A stretch of DNA of 64,000 nucleotides from Sabulicella glaciei (GCF_026183895.1 NZ_JAPFQI010000007.1:1-64000); one strand, 5' to 3'. Shown: positions 27,993 through 36,494, counted from the first letter of the stretch. Notes: generated by a model not told the origin, from the letters alone. Translations and numbers: made by a program.

Positions 27993-29000
27993 GTGACGCT
28001 TCGCATCAGCGTGGTGATTCCGGCGCATAACCGCGTGCATCTCCTGGCCGAGACGCTGGATTCGGTGCTGGCGCAGGACCACGCACCGCATGAGGTGATC
28101 GTGGTGGATGACGGCTCCACCGACGCCACGCTTTCCATGCTTGAGGCCTATGCCGGGCGGATCACGGTGGGCTGCATCCCCCATTCGGGCGCGATGGTCG
28201 CGCGCAATGCCGGGCTTCGCCTCGCCAGCGGGGACGTCGTCGCCTTCTGCGACAGCGACGATGTCTGGCTGCCCGGCCACCTCCAATCCATGGCGCGGCT
28301 CTGGGAGGCGGCGCCGGGGCTGGACGCCGCCTATGCCAATTTCCGACTGGTGCGCGACGGCGTCTGGGCCGAGCGCGACAAGTTCTCCGATGCGCCGCCC
28401 GGCTTCTTCGCGGGAGCGCGGCTGCTGGGCGGCGGCCTCGCCCTCTTCGACGAGCCCCCCTTTCCACGGCTGCTGCGCTTCACCCCGTTCTTTCCTTCCG
28501 CCCTGGCAGCGCGGCGCGACTTCCTGCTCCGCACCGGCGGCTGGGACGAGGCGGCGCCGCCCGGCGCGAGCCGCGATTTCGCCACCGCGCTGCGGGTCGC
28601 GGAGCATGGTCGCATCGGCCTCGTGCTCAGCGCCACGGTGAGCATCCGCCAGCCGGCGCGGCTTTCGCCGGCGCAGGTGCAGCGGATGAACCTGGACGAC
28701 GCCGCCATCCTCGACCACGTGCTGGCGACGCGGCCGAGCCTGCTTCCCCACGCCGCCGCCATCCGCGCCAGCGCGCGGCGACGGCGGCTGCAGGCGCTGG
28801 AGACGGCCTTCGTGCGGCAGGATTTCGCCGCGGTGCGCGCCATCGCCGCGCGGCTCGGCGCCACGCCGCCGCTGCGCGTCCACGCCAAGATCGGCGTCGC
28901 CGCCCTGCCGCCCGGGCTGCGCACCGTGGCGGCGCGCACCCTGCTCAGCCTCGGCACGCTGCGCAGCCAGACGCTGCGGCGCGTCGCGCAGGGGGCGTAG
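27993..29000 (+). CDS. Glycosyltransferase family 2 protein
   Basis: The 335-residue GT-A enzyme has the N-terminal nucleotide-sugar block ISVVIPAHNR ... VIVVDDGSTD (Asp39-Asp40) and the metal-binding motif CDSDDVWLPGH (res 86-95), preceded by MVARNAGLRLASGDVV. The region around GGWDEAAPPGASRDFATALRVAEHG contains the acceptor-side acidic residues. A C-terminal helical extension of about 100 basic residues (ASARRRRLQALE) may attach it to the membrane. The GTG start has GGGAGG six bases upstream (27981-27986). The donor sugar and acceptor are unknown; no polysaccharide operon surrounds it. It converges with the acyl-CoA dehydrogenase-fold gene. Confidence 0.9.
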   Translation: MTLRISVVIPAHNRVHLLAETLDSVLAQDHAPHEVIVVDDGSTDATLSMLEAYAGRITVGCIPHSGAMVARNAGLRLASGDVVAFCDSDDVWLPGHLQSMARLWEAAPGLDAAYANFRLVRDGVWAERDKFSDAPPGFFAGARLLGGGLALFDEPPFPRLLRFTPFFPSALAARRDFLLRTGGWDEAAPPGASRDFATALRVAEHGRIGLVLSATVSIRQPARLSPAQVQRMNLDDAAILDHVLATRPSLLPHAAAIRASARRRRLQALETAFVRQDFAAVRAIAARLGATPPLRVHAKIGVAALPPGLRTVAARTLLSLGTLRSQTLRRVAQGA

Positions 29001-29005
29001 CGGCG

Positions 29006-30220
29006 CTACTCGGCGGCGAGGCGCCCGGCTTCCTCCTGCGCCAGGGCCATCAAGCCCTCGCGCGTCTGCGGCAGCTTGCGGCCCAGCAGCTGCTCCGCGA
29101 CCTGGTTGCGGAGGATCTGCGCCGTGCCGCCCGCGATGGGGAACATGCGCGCGTCGCGCACGGCGCGCTCCATCGGGTTGTCGCGCGAGTAGCCGGCGGC
29201 GCCCCAGAGCTGCAGCGCCATGTTGGTCACCTCCACCGCGCTGTCGGCGGCCAGCACCTTGGCGCGGGCGGCCATGAGCCGGTCGGGGAAGCCATTGGGG
29301 CCGGCGCTGGCGGCGGCCTGCCAGATCAGCGCGCGGCTTGCTTCCAGCTTGATGGACATGTCCGCCAGCATCCAGGACAGGCCCTGGAACTCGGCGATGG
29401 GGCGGCCGAACTGGCGTCGCCGCTGCACGAAATCCAGCGCGCGGTCATAGGCACCGGCCGCGATGCCGAGCGCGGCGGTGGCGGCGCCGACGCGCTGGCC
29501 GTTATAGGCGTCCATCAGCTTGGCGAAGCCGCGCTTGAAGCCGCCGCCCGCGCGCAGCACCATGGAATCCGGCACCTCCAGGTCGCGGAAATGCAGCTCC
29601 GCCTCCGGCATGCCGCACAGTCCCATGGAGGGGATGCGCCGCTCCACCACCAGGTTCGGGTGCGGGCCGAGCACGAGGAAGCCGCCGATCCCCTTCTCCT
29701 CCCCGTCCTCGACCGCGCGGGCGAAGATCAGGTGCAGGCGCGACACGCCGCCGCCGGTGATCCAATGCTTCACCCCGTTGATGACCCAGGTGTCGCCGCG
29801 CCGCACGGCGGTGGTCGTCATCTCGGAGGCGGCGGAGCCGGCCTCCGGCTCGGTGATGCAGATGGCGGGCTTGTCGCCTGCCAGCACCGCCTCGGCGGCC
29901 ATGCGGCGCTGCGCGTCGGTGCCATAGGCCATGGTGGCGCCGATCGCGCCCATGTTGGCCTCGACGGCGATGCGCCCGCACACGGCGCAGCCCTTCGCCA
30001 TCTCCTCCACCACCAGCACGGCGTCGAGGTAGGAGCCGCCCTGCCCGCCCCATTCGCGCGGGATGGTGAGGCCCATGAAGCCGGCCTCCGTCATCCGTCG
30101 CACCATGGGCCAGGGGTATTGCTGCGTGCGGTCGGTCTCGGCGGCCTGGGCGGCGGCCTCCCCCGCCAGTTCGCGGGCGCGGGCGCGCAGGCGTTCCTGC
30201 TGCGGCGTCAGGTTGAACAC
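29006..30220 (-). CDS. Acyl-CoA dehydrogenase-fold flavoprotein lacking the catalytic Glu, 3-sulfinopropanoyl-CoA desulfinase-like
   Basis: The 404-residue protein has the full acyl-CoA dehydrogenase architecture: an alpha N-domain, a beta-domain FAD/substrate region (ICITEPEAGSAASEM, WVINGVKHWITGG), and C-terminal helices (RRQFGRPIAEFQGLSWMLADM, LWGAAGYSRDNPMERAVRD). Both usual positions for the catalytic base are altered: the late position reads IAGGTAQI instead of x-E-GT, and the mid position reads YNGQRV with Gln242 instead of Glu. An Arg lies at residue 83. As I recall, 3-sulfinopropanoyl-CoA desulfinase (AcdDPN7) has Arg84 and Gln246 in matching places and desulfinates rather than dehydrogenates. 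It lies 4 bases after the DUF533 gene. Confidence 0.75.
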   Translation of the reverse strand: MFNLTPQQERLRARARELAGEAAAQAAETDRTQQYPWPMVRRMTEAGFMGLTIPREWGGQGGSYLDAVLVVEEMAKGCAVCGRIAVEANMGAIGATMAYGTDAQRRMAAEAVLAGDKPAICITEPEAGSAASEMTTTAVRRGDTWVINGVKHWITGGGVSRLHLIFARAVEDGEEKGIGGFLVLGPHPNLVVERRIPSMGLCGMPEAELHFRDLEVPDSMVLRAGGGFKRGFAKLMDAYNGQRVGAATAALGIAAGAYDRALDFVQRRRQFGRPIAEFQGLSWMLADMSIKLEASRALIWQAAASAGPNGFPDRLMAARAKVLAADSAVEVTNMALQLWGAAGYSRDNPMERAVRDARMFPIAGGTAQILRNQVAEQLLGRKLPQTREGLMALAQEEAGRLAAE

Positions 30221-30224
30221 GGCT

Positions 30225-30857
30225 TTATCCTCCCAGCCTTGTCTCGATGGCGGCGCGCGTCGCGGCCGAAAGCTTCAGCGCCCCGCCCAGCCCGTCCAGC
30301 CAGGCGCGTTCGCGCTCGCTGATCGCGCCGGCCCCGGCGCAGGCGGCGGCGTAGATCTGCGCCGCCAGCATCGGGTCGCGCGCCTCGCGCGCCAGGGCGG
30401 CGGTTTCCGCCGGGCGGTCGAAATCGGCGAGGACGAGGTCGCGCTCCTCCGCCGACAGCCCGGCCTCGTCCAGGCGGCGGGCGATGGCGGCGCGCTCCTC
30501 GCGGTCCAGCTCGCCATCGGCCTTGGCGCCGGCGATCATGGCGCGGAGCAGCAGCAGCGCCTCGCGCGTCTCGGCGGCCGGCGTGGCGGGGCGCGGCGCG
30601 GTCTCGGGCAGGCGGCGCGCCGGTTCGGCGCCGCGGCGGATGGGGGGCGGGGCGGGTTCGGCGCTGGCGGGGGCGGCGCCGCGCGGACGTTCCAGCGCAT
30701 CGGCGGCGATGCCGGCCAGGGCGCCGACCACGCGACTGATCTGGCGGGCGTCGCGCTGCGTCAGCCCGAAGGGCAGGCGCGTCCGCGCCGGGGTGCGCCG
30801 GGCCGGACGGCGCGCCTGGCCTTCCAGCACGGCGCCAAGGATGCGGCCGAGATCCAT
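30225..30857 (-). CDS. TerB/DUF533 family protein (YebE-like)
   Basis: The 210-residue protein has a basic Pro/Ala-rich N-terminal half (res 1-95) and a C-terminal helical TerB-like domain: ALLLLRAMIAGAKADGELDREERAAIARRL, then ARDPMLAAQIYAAACAGAGAISERERAWLDGL (in parts). The two acidic DGELDxEE and ISERER turns are typical of TerB/DUF533 metal-associated helical repeats. The family is linked to tellurite and envelope stress, but its molecular function is not settled. It lies 4 bases upstream of the desulfinase-like gene, so they are co-transcribed, with no clear functional link. Confidence 0.82.
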   Translation of the reverse strand: MDLGRILGAVLEGQARRPARRTPARTRLPFGLTQRDARQISRVVGALAGIAADALERPRGAAPASAEPAPPPIRRGAEPARRLPETAPRPATPAAETREALLLLRAMIAGAKADGELDREERAAIARRLDEAGLSAEERDLVLADFDRPAETAALAREARDPMLAAQIYAAACAGAGAISERERAWLDGLGGALKLSAATRAAIETRLGG

Positions 30858-30900
30858 CCGGCGAGCCTAGGGCAGATTCCGGGGCGGCGGAAACGGGCGG

Positions 30901-31854
30901 CTAGGCCGGCACCCTCTCCTCCTCCGCCGGGCAAGGCGCGGGGCCTTCCAGCCCGGCGCGGATCACGGGCAGCAGGGCGCGGAACTCGGCGGCGCGGGGG
31001 CTGCGCGGGCGCCACGCGAGCGCCAGCGTGCGGGAGGGCGACTCGCCCGGTTCGCCGAGTAGGGGGCGAAGCGCCACATCCGTGCCGCCCAGGACGCCGC
31101 CCTCGACCGCGAGGCGCGGCAGCAAGGTCAGGCCAAGCCCGCCCGCCACCATCTGCACCAGCGTGTGGAGCGAGGTGGCGGCGAATTCCTCGCCGGCGGC
31201 CAGGCTGCGCGGCAGGCCGCACGCCTCCTGCGCCTGGGCACGCAGGCAATGCCCTTCCTCCAGCAGCAGCATGTTCTCGCCGGTCAGGGCGGCGGCGGGC
31301 ACGCCGGGCTGGGCGCAGAGCCGGTGCGCGGGCGGCAGGGCCAGCAGGAAGGGATCGGCCGAGACCGGCTCCACCTCCAGCCCCTCGCACTCGCAGGGCA
31401 GCGCGAGGAGCAGGAGGTCCAGCCGCCCGGCGAGAAGCTGGGCGCGCAGCCGTTCCGTCGTGTCCTCGCGCAGCCAGAGGCGCAGCCGGGGCAGCGCGTC
31501 GCGCAGGGCCGGCATCAGGCGCGGCAGGAGAAACGGCCCGACCGTGGGGATGACGCCCAGGCGCAACGGGCCGGACAGGGGATCGCGCGAGGCGGCGACG
31601 GTTTCCGTGACCGCTTCCAGCGCGGCGAGCGCGGCGCGGGCGCGCGCCACCACCTCCAGCCCCAGGGGCGTGAAGATCACGCGCTTGCTGTTGGACCGGT
31701 CGAGCAGGCTGGCGCCGAATTGCCGCTCCAGTGCGATCACCCCCGCGGAGAGGGTGGACTGGGTGACCGCGCAGGCGGCGGCGGCGCGGCCGAAATGCCC
31801 GTGTTCCGCCAGGGCGACGAGGTAGCGAAGCTGCTGCGGGCTGGGGAGGTGCAT
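30901..31854 (-). CDS. oxyR: Hydrogen peroxide-inducible LysR-type regulator OxyR
   Basis: The 317-residue LysR regulator has an N-terminal winged helix (PSPQQLRYLVALAEHGHFGRAA, then TQSTLSAGVIALE) and a two-lobed sensor domain. The peroxide-sensing pair is present: Cys203 in LLLEEGHCLR and Cys212 in AQEACG, with the nine-residue spacing of E. coli Cys199/Cys208. The ATG at 31854 has no clear ribosome site; a TTG just upstream is not preferred. Mn catalase, ahpC and ahpD follow within 3 kb and are the obvious targets. Confidence 0.93.
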   Translation of the reverse strand: MHLPSPQQLRYLVALAEHGHFGRAAAACAVTQSTLSAGVIALERQFGASLLDRSNSKRVIFTPLGLEVVARARAALAALEAVTETVAASRDPLSGPLRLGVIPTVGPFLLPRLMPALRDALPRLRLWLREDTTERLRAQLLAGRLDLLLLALPCECEGLEVEPVSADPFLLALPPAHRLCAQPGVPAAALTGENMLLLEEGHCLRAQAQEACGLPRSLAAGEEFAATSLHTLVQMVAGGLGLTLLPRLAVEGGVLGGTDVALRPLLGEPGESPSRTLALAWRPRSPRAAEFRALLPVIRAGLEGPAPCPAEEERVPA

Positions 31855-31925
31855 CAATCGGGCCGGCCGGACATGCGACGATCAATAGGGATCATCGAAG
31901 GCGACCGTCCAGACCAGCGGGGCGC

Positions 31926-31948
31926 GGGGCCGGCATGACGCCGGCCCC
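31926..31948 (-). terminator. Hairpin downstream of the Mn catalase gene
   Basis: GGGGCCGGC (31926-31934) pairs perfectly with GCCGGCCCC (31940-31948) over an ATGAC loop. It starts 6 bases past the catalase stop at 31955 on the minus strand and separates catalase from oxyR. The minus-strand sequence after the hairpin has no T-run, so termination may be partial. Confidence 0.6.
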
Positions 31949-31954
31949 GGCCTG

Positions 31955-32881
31955 TCAGCGCGACACCTTGTAGAGCTTGGACGCGACCTCGAACATTTCC
32001 TCCGGCGCGTAGTCCGGGGTAAAGGCGGAGGCGACGCCGGTCAGGTCGTGGATCTTGCCGCCCTCGGGCATGCCGTCGATCACTTCCAGCTCGCCGGGCG
32101 GGTCGGTGGGCAGCGCCTGCTCGCCGCCGCCGCCCCAGATGCCGGCCATCTCGCGGTAATCCTCGGGGCTGAAGGTGTAGAGGCGGCGATGCGACCCCTC
32201 GGCCAGGTATTTCTGGCACTCGGGAATCTTGTCGAGCGGGATGTTCGGGGTGGGCAGCACCTTGTCCAGGTCGGCGCCGGTGATCTTCTTGATGGCCAGC
32301 GCATAGGCATGGGCGTGGACCGAGCCGCGCACCAGCAGGTAGCCGCAGACCTCGCGCCCCGTGGGATCGGTCAGGCTCTCGTAGACGCGCAGCTTGTGCA
32401 GGCGGGCGCCGCATTCCAGGTGGAAATTGTGCAGCAGGTCCACGATGACGTTGCCCGTGGTCGTGACGAAGTCGCGGTTCCAGGAGGCGCCGTTGCTGTC
32501 AACCGGCATGGAGCCGCCGCCATTGCTGTAGAAGGAGGCGGCGAGGCGGATGTCCTTCATCGACTCGAAGGGTGCGTCCGAGATGTCGGCGCCGCCCTTC
32601 TCGTTCCCTTCCGAATCGGGGCCGTTGGCGAGCATGGCGACGCCGTTGCTCACCAGCTCGACATGGCCCAGCTCCTCCGCGGTGATGGAGGCGACGAGGC
32701 CGTAGAAGGGGCGCAGCTTCGCCTTGGAGCGGAAATTGAAGCTCTGGAACATGTAGTTCCCGAGGGTGGACATTTCCCCGTACTTGCCTCCGAGGAGTTC
32801 CTGCAGCGCGGCGGCGGCGTTGGGATCCTGCCGCTTGGGCGCGGGCAATTCGGTCTGCAGCTTGTCGACGCGCAGGAACAT
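31955..32881 (-). CDS. Manganese (non-heme) catalase
   Basis: The 308-residue enzyme has a di-manganese four-helix bundle and converts hydrogen peroxide to water and oxygen. Metal-ligand regions are visible: ALQELLGGKYGEMSTLGNYMFQSFNFR (Glu on helix A), ITAEELGHVELVSN (Glu and His on helix B), HNFHLECGARLHKLRVYE (Glu on helix C) and VRGSVHAHAYALAI (His on helix D). Length is normal. It diverges from ahpC across a 224-base intergenic region that should carry the peroxide-responsive promoters. Confidence 0.95.
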   Translation of the reverse strand: MFLRVDKLQTELPAPKRQDPNAAAALQELLGGKYGEMSTLGNYMFQSFNFRSKAKLRPFYGLVASITAEELGHVELVSNGVAMLANGPDSEGNEKGGADISDAPFESMKDIRLAASFYSNGGGSMPVDSNGASWNRDFVTTTGNVIVDLLHNFHLECGARLHKLRVYESLTDPTGREVCGYLLVRGSVHAHAYALAIKKITGADLDKVLPTPNIPLDKIPECQKYLAEGSHRRLYTFSPEDYREMAGIWGGGGEQALPTDPPGELEVIDGMPEGGKIHDLTGVASAFTPDYAPEEMFEVASKLYKVSR

Positions 32882-32987
32882 CGGAGTCCTCCGATTGGGT
32901 GGATCATGACCAGGAATGGTCCTGCGTCGAACGCCCTCTGCCCTCGCCGGCTTCCAGCGCGGTCGATGATTTCATTCGGTGGGCTTC

Positions 32988-33002
32988 ATCGAAAAGCTTG
33001 AT
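32988..33002. promoter_or_regulatory. Candidate LysR-type operator between Mn catalase and ahpC
   Basis: ATCGAAAAGCTTGAT has ATC and GAT ends with an AAGCTT core, resembling the interrupted dyads bound by LysR proteins. It sits 104 bases before the ahpC start and 107 before the catalase start. Assignment to OxyR is inference from the neighbouring gene only. Confidence 0.3.
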
Positions 33003-33105
33003 GGAACTCGCGCAAAGGATTCATTGGTGCAGTGCAGCACGGCATGCCATCTCCCCTGGCAGCGACCCTTGAGGGCCGCGCAACGACACCAGGAGTGACA
33101 AGCGA

Positions 33106-33681
33106 ATGCTCACCGTTGGCGACAAGTTCCCCGCCTTCCAGCTGACCGCGGTGAAGGGCGGCGCCGAGGGCCTCGCCGGTCCCGGCAAGTCCTTCGAGGA
33201 GATCTCCTCCGACTCCAACCCCGGCAAGTGGAAGATCGTCTTCTTCTGGCCCAAGGACTTCACCTTCGTCTGCCCGACCGAGATCGCGGCCTTCGGCAAG
33301 CTGAACGGCGAGTTCGAGGACCGTGACGCGGTGGTGTGCGGCGTGTCCTGCGACAGCGAGTTCGTGCACCTGAACTGGCGCGTCCACAACAGCGACCTGA
33401 AGGACCTGCCCTTCCCGATGCTGGCCGACATCAAGCGCGAGCTGGCGACGGCGCTGGGCGTGCTGGACAAGCAGGCCGGCGTGCCGCTGCGCGTCACCTT
33501 CATCGTGGATCCCGAGAACACGATCCAGCACGTCGCGGTGAACGGGCTGAACGTGGGCCGCAACCCGCAGGAGACGCTGCGCATCCTCGACGCGCTGCAG
33601 ACGGACGAGCTGTGCCCCTGCAACTGGACCAAGGGCGAGGACGCGCTGAAGCCGCAGGAGCTGTTCGAGAAGGCGGCCTGA
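33106..33681 (+). CDS. ahpC: Peroxiredoxin AhpC (two-cysteine type)
   Basis: The 191-residue peroxiredoxin reduces hydrogen peroxide and organic peroxides. The peroxidatic Cys56 sits in [14 protein letters not shown], and a resolving cysteine lies near the C-terminus in DELCPCNW (Cys170 and Cys172). This form, with AhpD-type reduction, matches the mycobacterial AhpC arrangement rather than the AhpF-coupled one. AGGAGTGAC precedes the ATG. ahpD follows 157 bases later, after a perfect hairpin. Confidence 0.95.
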   Translation: MLTVGDKFPAFQLTAVKGGAEGLAGPGKSFEEISSDSNPGKWKIVFFWPKDFTFVCPTEIAAFGKLNGEFEDRDAVVCGVSCDSEFVHLNWRVHNSDLKDLPFPMLADIKRELATALGVLDKQAGVPLRVTFIVDPENTIQHVAVNGLNVGRNPQETLRILDALQTDELCPCNWTKGEDALKPQELFEKAA

Positions 33682-33704
33682 GCGCAGCTCGAACCGCATT
33701 CACT

Positions 33705-33734
33705 GCTTGCAGCGCCAGCCCTGGCGCTGCAAGC
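33705..33734 (+). terminator. Perfect 14-bp hairpin between ahpC and ahpD
   Basis: GCTTGCAGCGCCAG (33705-33718) and its exact complement (33721-33734) flank a two-base centre, 24 bases after the ahpC stop. There is no T-run, so it may terminate partly or protect the ahpC 3' end, giving more ahpC than ahpD transcript. Confidence 0.65.
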
Positions 33735-33838
33735 GAACGGGGGGCAGCCAGCTCCCCGTGATCCCCCGCTTTCCGCCGCCTCAGCGCAGCGGAAAGCCGG
33801 GTGTTCCCCCCCTTCCCCATCCGCCCCTGGAGCCCGCC

Positions 33839-34369
33839 ATGTCGCTGGAAGCCCTTCGCAACGCCCTGCCCGAATACGCCAAGGACCAGAAGCTGAACCT
33901 CGGCAGCCTGGCCGCCGAGCCGTCGCTGTCCGCGCAGCAGCGTGCAGGCACCTTTGTCGTTTCCGCGCTGGCGAGCCGCAACGCGACGGTGATCCGCCAC
34001 ATCCTGGCGGAGTTCGGGCCGCTGCTTTCCGCCGAGGCGCTGAACGCCGCCAAGGCCGCCGCCTCCATCATGGGGATGAACAACATCTACTACCGCTTCA
34101 CCCACCTCGTGCATGGCGACTACGCCACCATGCCGGCCAAGCTGCGCATGAACGTGATGGCGAAGCCGGGCGTGGAGAAGGTGGATTTCGAGCTGTGGTC
34201 GCTCGCAGTCTCCGCGATCAATGGCTGCGGCATGTGCATGGAAAGCCACGAGAAGGTGCTGCTGCAGCACGGCACGACCAAGGAGCAGGTGCAGGCCGCG
34301 ATCCGCATCGCCGCCGTGGTGCACGCCACCGCCGCGACGCTGGATGCCGAGGAAGCGCTGGCGGCTTGA
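33839..34369 (+). CDS. ahpD: Alkylhydroperoxidase AhpD
   Basis: The 176-residue all-helical disulfide reductase regenerates AhpC. The catalytic set is exactly at the positions known from mycobacterial AhpD: Glu118 (DFELWSLAV), Cys130-x-x-Cys133 in [12 protein letters not shown], and His137. Length is standard. The ATG at 33839 gives the family N-terminus [16 protein letters not shown]; the frame upstream to 33707 lies in the intergenic region. It forms a functional pair with the preceding ahpC. Confidence 0.96.
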   Translation: MSLEALRNALPEYAKDQKLNLGSLAAEPSLSAQQRAGTFVVSALASRNATVIRHILAEFGPLLSAEALNAAKAAASIMGMNNIYYRFTHLVHGDYATMPAKLRMNVMAKPGVEKVDFELWSLAVSAINGCGMCMESHEKVLLQHGTTKEQVQAAIRIAAVVHATAATLDAEEALAA

Positions 34370-34436
34370 CCGCTAGCCGCCTCGTTGGCGGCAAAGATTG
34401 CATGAAACACGATATATACAATTTTTAGTTGAGTAC

Positions 34437-34458
34437 GGAGAAGCCCCGATGCTTCTCC
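34437..34458 (+). terminator. Hairpin after ahpD
   Basis: GGAGAAGC (34437-34444) pairs with GCTTCTCC (34451-34458) around CCCGAT. It is 67 bases after ahpD and 80 before the RTX gene, within an unusually AT-rich patch (34390-34430) that may hold the RTX promoter. No T-run follows. Confidence 0.45.
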
Positions 34459-34537
34459 ACGCGGCTTCGCTTAACCAAAGCGCGAAGATTCATCCGCTAG
34501 GACAACTCCTGGCGGGTATCTCCGGAGCGATGGGATC

Positions 34538-36412
34538 ATGAGCGGCAGCATCAACGTGGTGGTGGGTTCGGTCAGCGACGACGTGATCGTCCCTGGGGAG
34601 TCATCCTCCCTGGTGACCGGCACCTTCACCGCAGGCGATGACCTCATCTACGCCTCCAACGGCGACGACACGCTGGATGGCGGCGAAGGCGTGAACCGGT
34701 TCCATGCCGGGGACGGCGTGCGACTCATGATCTGGCACTCCGGCGCCGACGCCGCGGCCTTTCCTGTCCTGGCCTACAAGTTCGGCCTCGACGGCGTGCT
34801 CTGGGGCATCGACAAGCTGGCGAATTTCTCGGTCTTCGTCGGCGGCCCGGAGGAGGACCAGATCCGCCTCGGCCCGCAGGACGACACGGTCTGCGGCGGC
34901 GCCGGCGACGACCACCTCGATGGCGGCGCCGGGGTGAACACCCTCGCTTTCCTGGGCGAGGTGCAGATGGGCGTGCAGGTGGACCTGTCGCGCTTCTGCG
35001 CCCGCGACGCCTGGGGCTTCACCGACCAGATCCACAATTTCCAGAACGTGGTCGGCACGTCGCTGGATGACGAGATCATCGGCAACGAGCTGAACAACAC
35101 GTTGGATGGCGGGGACGGCAACGACACGCTGACCGCCTTTGCCGGCGACAACCTGCTGCTGGGCGGCGCAGGCAACGACATCCTCGTCGGCGGATCCGGC
35201 ACGGACAGGCTGGTGGGCGGCTCTGGCGACGACGTGTACTTCGTTTCCAGCCTCTCCGCCCTGGTGGTCGAGGAGGCGAATGGCGGCACCGACGCACTCT
35301 GGGTTCTCGTGGATGGCTTCGTCGTGCCGCTGCACGTGGAGATCGCGGCGCTGGGTGGGACTGCCCGGCTGTTGACCGGCTCGGATGGAGGCGTGCAGCT
35401 CTTCGCCAATGCGGCGCTTGGTTCCACCCTGATCGGCGGAAACGGCAACGACACGCTCAACGGCTCCGCCTTCGACGACACGCTTTCGGGCGGTGGCGGC
35501 AACGACGTGATCTACGGCAATGGCGGCGCCGACACGATGATCGGCGGCGCAGGCGACGACCTTTTCGTCGTTTCCGACCCTGCGGCCCGGCTTGTCGAGA
35601 TGGCGGGCGAAGGCAACGACGTCGCCGTCTTCGACGGCAACTTCGCCTTCACCCTCGACGCGCATGTCGAGTTCGGACTGCTGATCAACGACGCGCATAT
35701 CCTGTCCGCCTCCGACACCGGCTCCACGCTGGTGAATTTCGGCAACCTCGCGGCCACGCTCACGGGCGGCGCGGGCAACGACACGCTGTTCGGCAGCGCG
35801 ATTGGTGGCGAGACCCTTGTCGGCGGGGCGGGCAACGACACGCTCGTCGGTGGTGGCGGGGCGGATACCCTGGTCGGCGGCACAGGTGACGATACCTACA
35901 CCATTCAGGATGCGGGCGACGTCGTGATCGAGCAGCCCGACGAGGGCAACGACATTGCCTTCGTCCACGTCAATGGCTGGACCGTGCCCCTGGGTCTGGA
36001 AGTCGCCCAGCTGGTCGGTCTCGCCACCCAGCTTTCGGGCGGCGCGGGCAGCCAGACGCTGGTGGGCAACGTGGACTTCGCCTCCACCCTGGATGGCGGG
36101 GCGGGCGACGACACGCTGATCGGCACCAGCCTCGCCGACCGGCTGCGCGGCGGCACGGGCAACGACGTCATCGTCTCGGGCGGGGGCGCGGACCAGCTGA
36201 TCTTCGACATGCCGAACTGGGGCGCGGACAATGTCTTCGGCCTTGTCGCCGGCTCGGGCTTCGGGGTGGACCTGCGCGGCTCGGGCGTTTCCGGCCTCGC
36301 CGCCGTCAGCCTCTCCGCCTTTGATGGCGGGGCGCTGCTCAGCACCGCCCAGGGCTCGGTCGCCTTCTTCGGCCTCACCACCCAGCAGGTGCAGGACGCG
36401 CTGATCTTCTGA
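34538..36412 (+). CDS. RTX calcium-binding protein with three tandem modules, type I secreted
   Basis: The 624-residue acidic protein is predicted to be exported by a type I system and to fold on binding calcium. It has repeated GGxGxDxL nonapeptides (GGSGTDRLVGGSGDDVYFV, GGGGNDVIYGNGGADTMIGG, GGAGNDTLVGGGGADTLVGG) separated by three non-repeat inserts of about 70 residues. The inserts follow one pattern: VVEEANGGTDALWVLVDGF..VPLHVEIAALG, LVEMAGEGNDVAVFDGNF..TLDAHVEFGLL, VIEQPDEGNDIAFVHVNGW..VPLGLEVAQLV. The chain ends VQDALIF, a typical type I C-terminus. No Sec signal is present, and no exporter gene is nearby. It is unrelated in its N-terminus to the beta-helix RTX protein at 2383-4437. 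Confidence 0.9.
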   Translation: MSGSINVVVGSVSDDVIVPGESSSLVTGTFTAGDDLIYASNGDDTLDGGEGVNRFHAGDGVRLMIWHSGADAAAFPVLAYKFGLDGVLWGIDKLANFSVFVGGPEEDQIRLGPQDDTVCGGAGDDHLDGGAGVNTLAFLGEVQMGVQVDLSRFCARDAWGFTDQIHNFQNVVGTSLDDEIIGNELNNTLDGGDGNDTLTAFAGDNLLLGGAGNDILVGGSGTDRLVGGSGDDVYFVSSLSALVVEEANGGTDALWVLVDGFVVPLHVEIAALGGTARLLTGSDGGVQLFANAALGSTLIGGNGNDTLNGSAFDDTLSGGGGNDVIYGNGGADTMIGGAGDDLFVVSDPAARLVEMAGEGNDVAVFDGNFAFTLDAHVEFGLLINDAHILSASDTGSTLVNFGNLAATLTGGAGNDTLFGSAIGGETLVGGAGNDTLVGGGGADTLVGGTGDDTYTIQDAGDVVIEQPDEGNDIAFVHVNGWTVPLGLEVAQLVGLATQLSGGAGSQTLVGNVDFASTLDGGAGDDTLIGTSLADRLRGGTGNDVIVSGGGADQLIFDMPNWGADNVFGLVAGSGFGVDLRGSGVSGLAAVSLSAFDGGALLSTAQGSVAFFGLTTQQVQDALIF

Positions 36413-36423
36413 TCAAACCAAAG

Positions 36424-36449
36424 GGGGACGCACCACGAGGCGCGTCCCC
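36424..36449. terminator. Bidirectional hairpin between RTX and glycosyltransferase genes
   Basis: GGGGACGC (36424-36431) pairs with GCGTCCCC (36442-36449), flanked by AAAGG and CTTC. The two genes converge here, so it could serve both strands. Flanking A and T stretches are short. Confidence 0.65.
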
Positions 36450-36494
36450 TTCACGCATATCAGCGGGGCGAAACCCTGCCGCGCATCCTCCGGC

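Noticed and set aside
34390-34430. Possible sigma-70 promoter from TTGCAT and TATATA before the second RTX gene
   Set aside because: The spacing between the two elements is only about 9 bases, so they cannot form one promoter; only the AT-rich patch is noted.
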